A stretch of 64,000 nucleotides of DNA, taken from assembly GCA_036746235.1 (NCBI GenBank), contig DAIOEN010000003.1:26997-90996 (forward strand). The letters run 5' to 3'. A program made the translations under genes and the position numbers. The DNA is from CALARM01 sp036746235 (GTDB taxonomy: Bacteria; Vulcanimicrobiota; SpSt-956; JAKJGF01). Numbering within the stretch: position 1 is the stretch's first letter; every line of letters begins with the position of its first letter. Positions 1-8,473 of this stretch are shown one piece after another. Below the pieces are notes generated by a model that made no database searches, was not told the DNA's origin, and worked only from the letters and a program-made list of their open reading frames with translations.

Positions 1-265
1 TATTATTTCTAATACCTCTTGCAAGTAAAACATTTTTCAAATCACTCTGAAGTAAATCTGCTTCAAAAGATCCACCGAGTTCATCAATAAACTGTTTTAT
101 AATCCTTAAAGGATTTTTTGCTTTTTGCGATGATTTTGTTACTATAAAATTTGCTACAGCATTTTCACAGTAACCAATACCACTGCCGCCACACTTGATA
201 TTATCAGGCATACCGTAAAAAGCATTATTTGCGTTTATATTCGCCTGGCTCGGATTGATAGGCAT
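1..265 (-). CDS. Partial phage structural protein, function unknown
   Basis: An open frame starts with ATG at 265, preceded by a good AGGGGTG ribosome site, and runs off the left edge after 88 codons. It begins MPINPSQANINANNAFYGMP. I do not recognise the family. In Mu-like gene order the gene after a tail-terminator-like protein is often a tail sheath or tube gene, so a tail role is a positional inference only. Confidence 0.6.
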   Translation of the reverse strand, partial: MPINPSQANINANNAFYGMPDNIKCGGSGIGYCENAVANFIVTKSSQKAKNPLRIIKQFIDELGGSFEADLLQSDLKNVLLARGIRNN

Positions 266-277
266 AAAATCACCCCT

Positions 278-760
278 TTAATAAATAATATGAAATGAAA
301 GAGGAATAAACTTTGAAATAAAAAAGTTTTCCCCGTCTTCTTTTTGTTTGAAATTTCCTTGTTGTACTGCACCTATTTCAAATTGTCTTAAATGGATATT
401 TGTTCCGGATATAACAGGTGTTGGTGTCGCAAAAAGTATATCCAGAATATATCCTGTGTCATCTATATATCTATCTAAATCTCTTCCCGCATCAACTAAC
501 CCTTGTCCCATATCTAAGGCCATTACAGCAACAACTAATCGGCCTTGATAAATTCTTTTAAATCCAACATTCATTCTTTCTCTATTTATTGTAAAATCAA
601 AACACATTGCAGGAAATCTATTTATAAATCCTTCCTGGAATACTAATTGAGAGTTACCTTCAAAAAGAGGCATGAAAACATTATCAAATATAGTAAATTC
701 AGATAAAACCGTTTGATTTTCGAGATATTCTGTTAAAGTATCTATTACGGCATTAAACAT
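278..760 (-). CDS. Probable phage tail-end/neck protein
   Basis: A 160-residue protein starting at ATG 760, ten bases after a GAGG ribosome site; a TTG six bases upstream is possible but sits too close to that site. It overlaps the end of the upstream morphogenesis gene by 8 bases, which suggests coupled translation. The size and the place after gpG-like and gp36-like genes fit a tail terminator or Mu gp37-like protein. I see no diagnostic motif, so the role rests on gene order. Confidence 0.55.
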   Translation of the reverse strand: MFNAVIDTLTEYLENQTVLSEFTIFDNVFMPLFEGNSQLVFQEGFINRFPAMCFDFTINRERMNVGFKRIYQGRLVVAVMALDMGQGLVDAGRDLDRYIDDTGYILDILFATPTPVISGTNIHLRQFEIGAVQQGNFKQKEDGENFFISKFIPLSFHIIY

Positions 761-1337
761 TACCAAATAACCTCTTTATGAAGTCTATTAAAATTTGTTG
801 AAATATTTTTTCATCTGTTTCTGTAATTCCAATCATTTCTCTTGATACTACATGTATCATTTTGGTATAAGCAGTGGCGAAGGCTCTTTTTGTGAATTTA
901 CCTTTATTTTTTCCAGAAGTTATTTTCTGATTTTTTTTACGAATAACTGTTATCGTAGTATCGCCACCGAACTGATGAAGTTTACCGTAATCAACGTTAG
1001 TCCCGAATTCAAGAGAATTATCTGTAACGGTTAAAGTAAAAGAATTTCTTAATCTGCCAGTATCCGAAAGAACCATATAGTAACCATATCTTCCTTGAGC
1101 ACTGCCTTTACCAATCTTATTTAATCTACTTAATGGCCATTCTCCACCGGGAGCTTTTTTATTTTTTACTTTAAATAAATCTCTCCATGGTTCCCCATCT
1201 GGAGATTGTTCTTTTTGAAAATTTAAAGAAGTACTTCTCAGGAGCCTGGTTCCCATTGCATAAAGAGGCTCTTTAAAGTTTAAAACAGGATTAATATTAA
1301 TATTTCCAGAAATTCCATAAGTAACTCCTACCACCAC
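753..1337 (-). CDS. Phage virion morphogenesis protein (Mu gpG-like)
   Basis: 194 residues. The central segment reads LSDTGRLRNSFTLTV and is followed by FGTNVDYGKLHQFGG. This is the recognisable core of the phage virion morphogenesis/tail completion family (PF05069, Mu gpG and P2 gpS relatives), which helps join heads and tails. The likely start is the GTG at 1337, overlapping the end of the DUF1320 gene. It sits between gp36-like and tail-terminator-like genes, as expected for a Mu-type neck module. Confidence 0.82.
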   Translation of the reverse strand: MVVGVTYGISGNININPVLNFKEPLYAMGTRLLRSTSLNFQKEQSPDGEPWRDLFKVKNKKAPGGEWPLSRLNKIGKGSAQGRYGYYMVLSDTGRLRNSFTLTVTDNSLEFGTNVDYGKLHQFGGDTTITVIRKKNQKITSGKNKGKFTKRAFATAYTKMIHVVSREMIGITETDEKIFQQILIDFIKRLFGNV

Positions 1338-1738
1338 AAATACCCCCCATAGCCGTATTCTTCTATATATGATTTTGAATTACTTGATAAAGGTTCATTG
1401 GGTTCGTTTTCATTAGATAACCTACGTTTAATTTGTGCTTCAACCAAGTCATATTTGTTAGCAAAACTATTAGAAATTACTCTCTGGCCAAGGCTATAAA
1501 GTGTCAAGTCTCTCCACCAATTTTTTATTTCTGCCGCGGTAATATAAAAAGTATTATCTTCTTCCAATACATCAATATTAATAAACGATTTTAAAATCAT
1601 TTCGGCATCATCAATGCACCCCTGAATAACTTCTGTATTAATAACACCAGTTTTTTCATCATCAGTTAATTTTAAAATAACTGACGAAGGATATTTATTC
1701 GTTATGTCGGATGGTGATAAAGTTACATTTATAGCCAT
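1328..1738 (-). CDS. Phage gp36-like head-tail connector protein (DUF1320)
   Basis: 136 residues. The N-terminus (MAINVTLSPSDITNKYP), the middle segment with IDDAEMILKSFI, and the helix LTLYSLGQRV match the layout of Mu gp36/DUF1320 proteins. These act at the head-tail connector and lie between capsid and gpG-like genes. The ending YGYGGYLWW is aromatic. The stop overlaps the downstream gpG-like start, pointing to one transcript and coupled translation. Confidence 0.72.
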   Translation of the reverse strand: MAINVTLSPSDITNKYPSSVILKLTDDEKTGVINTEVIQGCIDDAEMILKSFINIDVLEEDNTFYITAAEIKNWWRDLTLYSLGQRVISNSFANKYDLVEAQIKRRLSNENEPNEPLSSNSKSYIEEYGYGGYLWW

Positions 1739-1751
1739 GTTTTATTACCAA

Positions 1752-1792
1752 AAAGGGGAAGAATAAAATTACTCTTCCCCTTTACCCTTTTT
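1752..1792 (-). terminator. Hairpin after the capsid gene
   Basis: The plus strand carries AAAAAGGGGAAGAG, a short AT-rich loop, then CTCTTCCCCTTT. On the minus strand the capsid transcript leaves its stop codon and enters this stem, then reads into TTTTTGGTAATAAAAC. It looks like a terminator that may set the capsid to downstream-gene ratio. The downstream gene starts only about 15 bases later, so read-through is likely. Confidence 0.55.
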
Positions 1793-1797
1793 AAAAA

Positions 1798-2907
1798 TTA
1801 AGAGTTTGAGCCAACCGTGAGAATGCCTATACCCCTTATATCTTTCGTAATAGGTATAGGATTGGTCTCCAGGAGAACCATTTGAGCTGAAGGATCTTTT
1901 TCTACCCAGGATTTAGAGAAGAAATCAATCTGAGCAAAAGCTGCTCCTGCGTTATAAGCTCCGACAGCTTCAATATCATCAACTGCTCCGTAATCAATTC
2001 TCTTGTTATTATTTTTCATATTATCAAGAATTACGGTATAAGCAGGTAAATGAGGCTGACTATAATATGGAGATTTACGATCGCTTACGGTTCTGTCATT
2101 TACATAACACTCGCGCCCCATAATTGTAGCAACATATCCAGTTTCAGGATTTGGCTGAATTATACCCATATTGATGTTGAATTTATTGAAGTATTCTTTC
2201 ACATCGCTATGATAAAAGAAAGCGTCCCATGCGTAAGAGTCAAAAATCCATGTATCCGGATATCCTGTCCCTGAGTTTTGCGAAATATAAGTTCCGAACC
2301 CTGCGAGGTCAGCAAGGGGATGAGAGCCGTTAGAGGCCCATAGTTTATTACACATTCTTGGATGAGGGGGAGTTGCTCCACCCAGGGTATATTTATTCCC
2401 CGCAGGCATCTGATAGTTTATTTCTTCTTTAACCGTATCGCCCAAAATAGGAATTTTGCCAGTGCTCATCATCTGAGCACACATCCACTCTACTGTATTA
2501 AATACGTTGATTTTCATCTGCATAAGAAAATCATTTATATCTGATGCCATTTTTTGCATAAGATTTGCTGTCATATATATCCCTGGATTTGCTGGACTTG
2601 CTTTAAATAAATTATATCCGGTATAAGGTAAAATTGTTCGTATATGTCCAGGCATATAAAATTTACTATTTTCCGATGGAGCACTTACAGGAGTTGCTTT
2701 AGAACCCCTGGCAGAGAAAGGAGCCATGCCGAGTTCAAAAAGCATTTCAAATATATTTACAGCAAGAGCTGCATGAGTTTTTCCCTGTTTAAAAAACCTT
2801 CCAGTAAACATATTTAAAGGCATTGGAATTTGTCTGAGGGCTTCAGTTAAAGCCACTGTCGCAAAAGGATCTACTCCTGGATTTGCTGAAAAAGCTGAAC
2901 CTAACAT
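1798..2907 (-). CDS. Major capsid protein (lambda gpE-like)
   Basis: 369 residues. It opens DPFATVALTEALRQIP followed by NMFTGRFFKQGKTHAALAV, the typical start of the phage major capsid E family (PF03864), an HK97-fold protein that builds the head shell. The length suits the family. It lies directly after a gpD-like decoration gene and a protease gene, the normal order for such heads. A hairpin-like stretch with an AAGGGGAAGAG/CTCTTCCCCTTT repeat follows the stop near 1752-1785 and may be a terminator or processing site. Confidence 0.85.
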   Translation of the reverse strand: MLGSAFSANPGVDPFATVALTEALRQIPMPLNMFTGRFFKQGKTHAALAVNIFEMLFELGMAPFSARGSKATPVSAPSENSKFYMPGHIRTILPYTGYNLFKASPANPGIYMTANLMQKMASDINDFLMQMKINVFNTVEWMCAQMMSTGKIPILGDTVKEEINYQMPAGNKYTLGGATPPHPRMCNKLWASNGSHPLADLAGFGTYISQNSGTGYPDTWIFDSYAWDAFFYHSDVKEYFNKFNINMGIIQPNPETGYVATIMGRECYVNDRTVSDRKSPYYSQPHLPAYTVILDNMKNNNKRIDYGAVDDIEAVGAYNAGAAFAQIDFFSKSWVEKDPSAQMVLLETNPIPITKDIRGIGILTVGSNS

Positions 2908-2931
2908 CTATTATCACCTTCCTTTACTTTA

Positions 2932-3597
2932 TTAATATCTAGTTTCGAGATTTAAACCGTGTTTTCTGAAATACATTTCCTGCTCTACATCTGTGTTATC
3001 AATTGCAGGTGTTAACTTGGCTGGATCGAGATTAGCTTTTGTATATACACACCCGGGCTTATCTTCATCAGTCGCATCCACATCGTTTACAAGCACACCA
3101 ACATCATGGATATCCATTGGAACTGTTTTATTAAAATGTTGATAAGAAGCTAATTTTAATGTATCAGTTGTAACCATGGCTCCTGTGGTATTAACATGCA
3201 TATTGCCACTTGAATAATCTATTTTTCCATCGGCAGCCTGGTTCCCGGAAATATCATATAAAAGACCATCTGTGTTGTCATGTAATGTAGCTGTAACACC
3301 CTGAACAGTTACTTCTGCGATTACACTACCGGGTATAGCCGGAATTGAAGCCATACATGCTTTTACTTCTGTTACTCCATTTGGATTTGCTGGATTTGTA
3401 GTTAAAGTTATATCTTCTGAGGTTACGGGAGTAGCATATTTTATATGTTTCCCTGAAGATTTTTCTCTGGCAACTACCTGACCTCTGGAAAGAGCACCTT
3501 CACCAGATTTTATTGTTACATCTTTTGTTTGCAAATCTGAAGTTATACGAGTTAAAATATCATTGGGATCATAACTGAATACTGCAGGATTAGACAT
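2932..3597 (-). CDS. Head decoration protein (lambda gpD-like)
   Basis: 221 residues with the decoration-protein pattern: an early KSGEGALSRGQVVARE segment (gain of the capsid-binding arm), then a central strand-rich part and a late DVGVLVNDVDATDEDKPG segment, which resembles the family's vl..dvd.ta.d motif (PF02924). Decoration proteins cement the expanded capsid. The sequence is longer than lambda gpD (about 110 residues); the extra part is a central insert of about 90 residues. It lies between protease and capsid genes, as in lambda. Confidence 0.75.
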   Translation of the reverse strand: MSNPAVFSYDPNDILTRITSDLQTKDVTIKSGEGALSRGQVVAREKSSGKHIKYATPVTSEDITLTTNPANPNGVTEVKACMASIPAIPGSVIAEVTVQGVTATLHDNTDGLLYDISGNQAADGKIDYSSGNMHVNTTGAMVTTDTLKLASYQHFNKTVPMDIHDVGVLVNDVDATDEDKPGCVYTKANLDPAKLTPAIDNTDVEQEMYFRKHGLNLETRY

Positions 3598-3616
3598 TTA
3601 TTTATTACACCTCCTC

Positions 3617-4927
3617 TTATTTTTTCGCATCTGCTCTTTTTTGAGCATCAGAAATTAACATTCTATTGTACTGCTGCTGTGGGTCAATAATTTCTGAATG
3701 CATACTATCACCGAGCTGTATAATTGGGACTTTATTTTCTTTTGGATAAAGCCTTGCCTGTTGCATACATGCCTCAAGCATTGTATATTCTTGAATTTTC
3801 TTTTCATCGTTTTCCAATTTTACTTTTAAGTTGTAGTTATCTTCGGCCATTTTAAGATTGGAATCTATGATGGGTTTAGGAATACCTTCAAGCATTAATG
3901 TTTTTCTGGCATTCTCAAGAGATAACTTTTTATAATTGTCAGCCAGTTCAAGCATTATCTTTCTATCTTCCTGTATCTGATTTTCAAGTTTTACGAATTT
4001 TTCATCAGTCTCTGCCACGGTATCATTACCTCCTTTATTTTCTAAACTTATTTTTTCCTTATCTTCAGGAAGTTTCGTAGTTTCTTTATTATCAGCTTCA
4101 AGGTCCATTTTATCTTTTCCACCTCCACACATTTCTTCTTTATTTTCTACTGCTTCAGGTTCAGCAGGAGTTTCCTGATTTTTTTCAATATGCTTTTTGA
4201 TCATATCTTTGACTGGCTCATAAAGTCCCTTAATTAATTTTATTCCTATTTTTCCCTTAAATGTTTCATCATTACTCAGGTGAGTAGAAATAGCATCCAG
4301 AGTTTCAAGAAGTTCTTTAGGGTCTCTAAAAGAAAGTTTTTTTATCTCCGGTATAGGCGCACCAGGTAAAGTATTATTACCATCCTCATTAATAGGAGGA
4401 GTTACGTTTTCTAATATCCCTGAAACTTTTTCAGCCATATTTTTACCACTCTCCAATTCTATTAAAAATTTATCTACACAAAACGGATCATTCGTGCAAG
4501 CTCCACCAGCTAAAGTGGGACCATTATTGTTATAATCTCTGTAAAATTCAGGAGAAAGAAAGCGAAGTTTTTTGTCTTTTTGAGTTGCCTCGTATCCTTC
4601 AGGAGTATAGGCAGGTAAATAATCAATAGATTGTGGTATATTATTTTCATCTCTATTAACTCTTATATCTTGTATCCAGAGCATTGCCTCGCCTGGCTTA
4701 TGATTTTTATTAAACCATAAAGGACGGCCTAAATTATTATTACGAAAATTTTTTTCAAAACTCTCAATCATTTCTGGGGTAAAACTTACTTCACCGTAAG
4801 TAGGATGAATGCCGGCAGTTCCGACACGTGGAATATAAGGTTTCCAGTCTCCAAGTATAAGACCATTTTGATCTGGCTTCTTTGGGGTTTCAAGTTCTAT
4901 TAAATATGGAAACTGTATTGGTTTCAT
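3617..4927 (-). CDS. Mu I-like head protease with scaffold region
   Basis: 436 residues. The first 150 residues contain WFNKNHKPGEAMLWIQDI and KLRFLSPEFYRDYN, which match the Mu-like prophage I protein family (PF10123), the maturation protease of Mu-type heads. Residues about 250-390 are highly charged and helical, as in the scaffold that is often fused to or nested in this gene. It precedes decoration and capsid genes. Its transcript probably begins at the promoter at 5037-5066 and passes a leader hairpin before the start codon. Confidence 0.78.
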   Translation of the reverse strand: MKPIQFPYLIELETPKKPDQNGLILGDWKPYIPRVGTAGIHPTYGEVSFTPEMIESFEKNFRNNNLGRPLWFNKNHKPGEAMLWIQDIRVNRDENNIPQSIDYLPAYTPEGYEATQKDKKLRFLSPEFYRDYNNNGPTLAGGACTNDPFCVDKFLIELESGKNMAEKVSGILENVTPPINEDGNNTLPGAPIPEIKKLSFRDPKELLETLDAISTHLSNDETFKGKIGIKLIKGLYEPVKDMIKKHIEKNQETPAEPEAVENKEEMCGGGKDKMDLEADNKETTKLPEDKEKISLENKGGNDTVAETDEKFVKLENQIQEDRKIMLELADNYKKLSLENARKTLMLEGIPKPIIDSNLKMAEDNYNLKVKLENDEKKIQEYTMLEACMQQARLYPKENKVPIIQLGDSMHSEIIDPQQQYNRMLISDAQKRADAKK

Positions 4928-4955
4928 TTTACCATTTCTCCTGAAATGTTATTCA

Positions 4956-5004
4956 AGAAATACGGCAAAAAAAGAAATACGGGAAAGTTTTTGCCGTATT
5001 TCTT
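4956..5004 (-). promoter_or_regulatory. Leader hairpin with alternative folds (attenuator-like)
   Basis: A perfect 17-base inverted repeat (AAGAAATACGGCAAAAA at 4956-4972 and its complement at 4988-5004). On the minus strand a second, exclusive fold is possible: GAAATACGG pairs with CCGTATTTC and is followed by a run of seven T, a classic intrinsic terminator. It lies between promoter 5037-5066 and the protease gene start at 4927. Mutually exclusive folds are seen in the sequence; regulation by attenuation is inferred. Confidence 0.6.
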
Positions 5005-5036
5005 TTTATTTAATTATTTATAGTAAGATCTTAACT

Positions 5037-5066
5037 TTAATATAAATGATTCCAAGCAATTGTCAA
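5037..5066 (-). promoter_or_regulatory. Sigma-70-like promoter for the protease-capsid genes
   Basis: On the minus strand TTGACA (complement of 5061-5066) is followed after 18 bases by TATTAA (complement of 5037-5042). Transcription would start near 5030 and give a leader of about 100 bases before the protease start codon at 4927. It is divergent from the moron promoter at 5083-5111. Confidence 0.6.
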
Positions 5067-5082
5067 GTTTTTTTTAAACTTC

Positions 5083-5111
5083 TTGTACTTTTAAATACAG
5101 TATGTTATAAT
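5083..5111 (+). promoter_or_regulatory. Sigma-70-like promoter of the plus-strand moron
   Basis: TTGTAC at 5083-5088 and TATAAT at 5106-5111 with a 17-base spacer. An AAGAGGTGATAA ribosome site follows at about 5121-5132. This gives a small plus-strand unit its own promoter inside the leftward head operon, the usual mark of a moron. Confidence 0.7.
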
Positions 5112-5135
5112 TATTTAATTAAGAGGTGATAATAC

Positions 5136-5225
5136 ATGCTACTACAACTCTTGGAAAGATTAAAAAATGAAGGGATATATATAATTATCAAATTATGGAA
5201 ATTATCAAACATAAAAACGATTTAA
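5136..5225 (+). CDS. 29-residue leader peptide or short moron ORF
   Basis: ATG at 5136 sits just behind the strong ribosome site GAGGTGATAATAC and opens a 29-codon frame, MLLQLLERLKNEGIYIIIK and so on, ending in TAA at 5225. It overlaps the start of the 85-codon frame at 5195 in another phase, and that longer frame has no ribosome site of its own. The short frame may be a coupling leader. It may instead mark a frameshift that once joined both parts. Confidence 0.45.
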   Translation: MLLQLLERLKNEGIYIIIKLWKLSNIKTI

Positions 5226-5452
5226 TTAATTACAAATACGAAGGATTAATATTACCCGGCACGCCAATGGAACAAAAATTTAATTTAAAAAATGAAAAAC
5301 CTCTTATTGAAGAGAGTTGGATAGATAAAAAAGCTAAAGAACTCGCTTCCATTATGAATGTTTCCGAAGGATGCGCCAGGGGCCATATACTGGAAGCTAT
5401 GAGAGAGCATAGCAAAAAAAGAAAAAGAAAAATGGAAAGAAAGATTATCTAA
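5195..5452 (+). CDS. Small basic moron protein, unknown function
   Basis: 85 residues on the strand opposite to the surrounding head genes. Residues about 45-70 (IDKKAKELASIMNVSEGCA) could form a short helical DNA-binding unit, followed by a very basic tail KKRKRKMERK. Translation is probably coupled to the short frame at 5136. It ends 4 bases inside the convergent Mu F-like gene. Its own promoter at 5083 suggests expression in the lysogen. I do not recognise the family. Confidence 0.6.
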   Translation: MEIIKHKNDLINYKYEGLILPGTPMEQKFNLKNEKPLIEESWIDKKAKELASIMNVSEGCARGHILEAMREHSKKRKRKMERKII

Positions 5453-6384
5453 TTCCTACTAAAACCAAATCCTTCCATAACTGATTCCAAACCTGCAGGA
5501 ATGACATCAATTTTATTTTCAAGACCTTCCTCAATTATATCGTATTTTGATACAGGTATGACCGTGCTCCGACATTGATAATGTAATGAAGGAGTATTAC
5601 CGTTCCACCATGGATTATTCAATCTGGCTATAATTCCATGCCTATCTTCACAAATTTTTGTAGTTCTTCCATCCATAATAGAACTGAATTGCGCTGCTAC
5701 TATAAAGCCTCCTACTTCGGAACTGGAAAAACTTTCCATTCTGCTTTTTGACATGGTATTACTGGTTTCTGTTCGCGCTATATTTGTTAATCTCCAGTCA
5801 GAGAAAGAAGGAAGGGTATCTTCAATACTATATTTTATATCAGGAATAGAAAGACCTGTTTCTATTCCTTTATAAATTTTACCTTTAACTTTTTGAAGTA
5901 AATCCTGGTCGAGAACCCCTTTTAATTTTAAAGAATATCCGGAATAAAATTTTAATGCTTTATATGGTAATACGGAAAACTTCTTTACTTTCTCTTTATC
6001 TTTTGAATTTAAAGCAGTAGTGAAAGTATCTATAATTCCATTTAAAACATTATCTACTATATCTATATTTTCAAGTAAAACTTTTTGGTTTTTTCTTTCA
6101 TAATATTGCTTTAATTCAAGTGTTTCTATTAATCCTGTTACTCTTCCTGCCCTATAAGAATTTACAAGAAGATTATAAACAGGTTCGCGATAACCTTTTA
6201 AGTCTATTTTTAAAGAATTGATTTTATTAATTCTTCCTGTATCTAATATTCTATTTACTTCCAAAAGAAATTTTTCATTCTCTTTTAAAATAACAGGCTT
6301 TGTAGAAGTAAGAAAAGCTTCTTCTATGTCAGTATAAGCTCTTTTTATCCTTGATATAACTTTAGGCGATTGACGTAAGCTCAT
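5449..6384 (-). CDS. Mu F-like minor head protein
   Basis: 311 residues. The last third has SDWRLTNIARTETSNTMSKS, then MDGRTTKICEDRHG and LHYQCRSTVIPVSKYD. This arrangement (ARTE, DxRTxxxC, G, LHxxCRS) is the signature of the phage head morphogenesis domain (PF04233; Mu gpF, SPP1 gp7). Such proteins enter the procapsid with the portal. The gene lies between the portal and protease genes, and its start overlaps the stop of the 80-codon gene upstream. Confidence 0.85.
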   Translation of the reverse strand: MSLRQSPKVISRIKRAYTDIEEAFLTSTKPVILKENEKFLLEVNRILDTGRINKINSLKIDLKGYREPVYNLLVNSYRAGRVTGLIETLELKQYYERKNQKVLLENIDIVDNVLNGIIDTFTTALNSKDKEKVKKFSVLPYKALKFYSGYSLKLKGVLDQDLLQKVKGKIYKGIETGLSIPDIKYSIEDTLPSFSDWRLTNIARTETSNTMSKSRMESFSSSEVGGFIVAAQFSSIMDGRTTKICEDRHGIIARLNNPWWNGNTPSLHYQCRSTVIPVSKYDIIEEGLENKIDVIPAGLESVMEGFGFSRN

Positions 6385-6626
6385 TATTGTTGTCCTTTAT
6401 CTTTTTTATTTTGTTCGATAGCTCGCTCTATATCAATAAATTTTCTATCGAATAAATCAGCCATAAGATTTCCCTGGTAATCTTCTATATCTCCAAGTAA
6501 TTCATGTATGTTGTAAAAACTTTTATGTATTATCTTATTTACTTCAGGTGTACAGGAAAATGGCTGTTTATTTATATTATCCAATTCAATCCTGATTTTA
6601 TCTGTTATTTCACGTATGTCATTCAT
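6384..6626 (-). CDS. Small phage protein between DUF5662 and head genes
   Basis: 80 residues, acidic and mostly helical (IRIELDNINKQPFSCTPEVN then GDIEDYQGNLMADLFDRKFI). The stop overlaps the Mu F-like start (shared bases at 6384), so the two are translationally coupled. I do not recognise the family. The place suggests a small head-assembly or scaffold partner, by position only. Confidence 0.6.
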   Translation of the reverse strand: MNDIREITDKIRIELDNINKQPFSCTPEVNKIIHKSFYNIHELLGDIEDYQGNLMADLFDRKFIDIERAIEQNKKDKGQQ

Positions 6627-6639
6627 ATTTATTTACCTA

Positions 6640-7152
6640 TTAAACCTCTATTTTACATCCAAATCTATCTCTTAACCCCAAATGATATTCTAATAATATT
6701 TTACTGTCAGCATTAAGTTTTATAATATCCTTATTCTTTTCGTACCAGTTAATTACATCATTTTTTCCAGTTATAGCGATTCCCGCTCCTATCCAGTCAG
6801 CTATCATTTCCTTTATATATTTCTCAGGTATTTCAATGCAATTTTTACTACCATTATCATTCTGTAAAATCCAGAATTGCCAGTGATGAGGGTTTCTATG
6901 AATATGTTTTAACCATGCAAAATTAAAAGCGTTATTTACAGTTTCTTTTGTTTTTATTCCGTAAATTATAGACTTATCCGGGAATTGTTTAAAATTATAG
7001 AACTTATCCAGATAAGGAAAAAACTCATCTGGAAGTATTTTTGATATATCATGGGTTATACCTTGTAAATAAAGACCTCTTTTAAAGCACTCTACCATGA
7101 CATAATATTTATGAATTATTAAGTATTTTATATATTTTAAAGCATTAAACAT
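6640..7152 (-). CDS. DUF5662 family phage protein
   Basis: 170 residues. The segment GITHDISKILPDEFFPYLDKF and the later WLKHIHRNPHHWQFW and MIADWIGAG match the conserved histidine and aspartate pattern of DUF5662 proteins. That family is common in phages and may be a metal-dependent hydrolase of HD type, though its substrate is unknown. The start overlaps the end of the portal gene by 8 bases. Insertion of such a gene between portal and head protein genes is cargo-like. Confidence 0.7.
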   Translation of the reverse strand: MFNALKYIKYLIIHKYYVMVECFKRGLYLQGITHDISKILPDEFFPYLDKFYNFKQFPDKSIIYGIKTKETVNNAFNFAWLKHIHRNPHHWQFWILQNDNGSKNCIEIPEKYIKEMIADWIGAGIAITGKNDVINWYEKNKDIIKLNADSKILLEYHLGLRDRFGCKIEV

Positions 7153-8461
7153 TTACTTTCTCCTCAGATTTTATCTCTTGTATTTCTACCGATGGCTCTA
7201 TCTCTTCTGGTAAAGGATTAACAGGCATAACAGGTGTTTGTCTCTCAGGGAAATCCATGTCTTTCCGCATCCATGCATTATCTTCAACTGGATCGAGTAA
7301 TCCCATATTAACTGCAGAAAAAAACATATTCATCATTTTCATTCTGTCATCTATACTTTGAGTTTTATCTTCTCTGAATTCGCCATAACTCTCTTGTTCT
7401 CCAAAATTATATTCTATTAATCTTCTGATCCACTGCCCAAGTATTACATTTCTGCAGAATTCTTGAGCAATTTGAGAACAAGTCAGGTCAAACATTTGGA
7501 AATGAATATCGCCAAGAGCATATGATCCGCCTTTTTCCCCAGATTCTAATAAAGGCGGAAGGAAGTAAACCCTATAAATCATTTTATTCTGAAAATCTAT
7601 AGAGTCTTTATATTCCATACTTCCATTTCTGGTATTTTTTTCAAGAAGCTGTACCTCTTCATCTTTATGAATAACAAATATATTATTATAAACCCATTTT
7701 ACAAGAGAATTAAACAACTTTCTTGCACTCTGGGCAGTTTTTCCTATGATGGTAGGTATAGTAAATTTTTCAAGATAGATATCCCACATTCTTATAGCTT
7801 TTTTCTTTAAATCGTAATAATCTTCTACCAGATTCCCTCGCCCATAACCGTAGACATTGCACATATCCCCATGCGTATAGATTATAAAATTTTTCGCGGA
7901 TAGTTCATTGTAATTCGGGAAAAAGAGAATTTTACTGATAAATTCTTTTCCCCTATCATTTTTCGCTACAGTAAAATTTATCTCAGGGCTGTTATAATTC
8001 ACTATCCAGCCCCACAAATAATTATCTTTTACAATATCAAAAGTGGTTTGAGCCACAGACCATCCATAAAAAATTCCCTTAGCAAGAATATCTCTTGCAT
8101 TTTGATAAAAATCACCCTCTACATGCTCAAAACTCTTATTTACCAGTTCGACAATTTTAGGGTTATCGTGGTGATACCCCTTAAGGTTGATTTTTTTCAT
8201 GACCGCATAAGTTAAGAAATCAGAGGCATTCATTACTGTATCATCTGTGCTCATATACATCAATTTTTGAAGAGGAGATCTTCTTCTATATACAATTCTA
8301 TCTTCCGGCCAAAAAGCTTTAACTTCAGACCATGGAGCAGCTCCTGAAAGACCCAGAATATTACTGCCTTCCTGATTTGTATCTGCCTCTATTTTTTTAT
8401 CTGGAATTTTCTGTGCTTTATTGAGACCTGCAAAATCTAATATTTTACCTATAGCGAACAT
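7145..8461 (-). CDS. Portal protein (DUF935, Mu gp29-like)
   Basis: 438 residues. The centre has FIIYTHGDMCNVYGYGRG followed by WDIYLEKFTIPTIIGK, the typical portal stretch of Mu gp29/DUF935 proteins (PF06074): a membrane-face loop, then helix with a conserved E(K)FxxP. Portals form the dodecameric ring through which DNA enters the head. The gene follows the large terminase with a 12-base gap. The length is a little below Mu gp29 (about 510). Confidence 0.78.
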   Translation of the reverse strand: MFAIGKILDFAGLNKAQKIPDKKIEADTNQEGSNILGLSGAAPWSEVKAFWPEDRIVYRRRSPLQKLMYMSTDDTVMNASDFLTYAVMKKINLKGYHHDNPKIVELVNKSFEHVEGDFYQNARDILAKGIFYGWSVAQTTFDIVKDNYLWGWIVNYNSPEINFTVAKNDRGKEFISKILFFPNYNELSAKNFIIYTHGDMCNVYGYGRGNLVEDYYDLKKKAIRMWDIYLEKFTIPTIIGKTAQSARKLFNSLVKWVYNNIFVIHKDEEVQLLEKNTRNGSMEYKDSIDFQNKMIYRVYFLPPLLESGEKGGSYALGDIHFQMFDLTCSQIAQEFCRNVILGQWIRRLIEYNFGEQESYGEFREDKTQSIDDRMKMMNMFFSAVNMGLLDPVEDNAWMRKDMDFPERQTPVMPVNPLPEEIEPSVEIQEIKSEEKVNV

Positions 8462-8473
8462 TTATATCACTCC

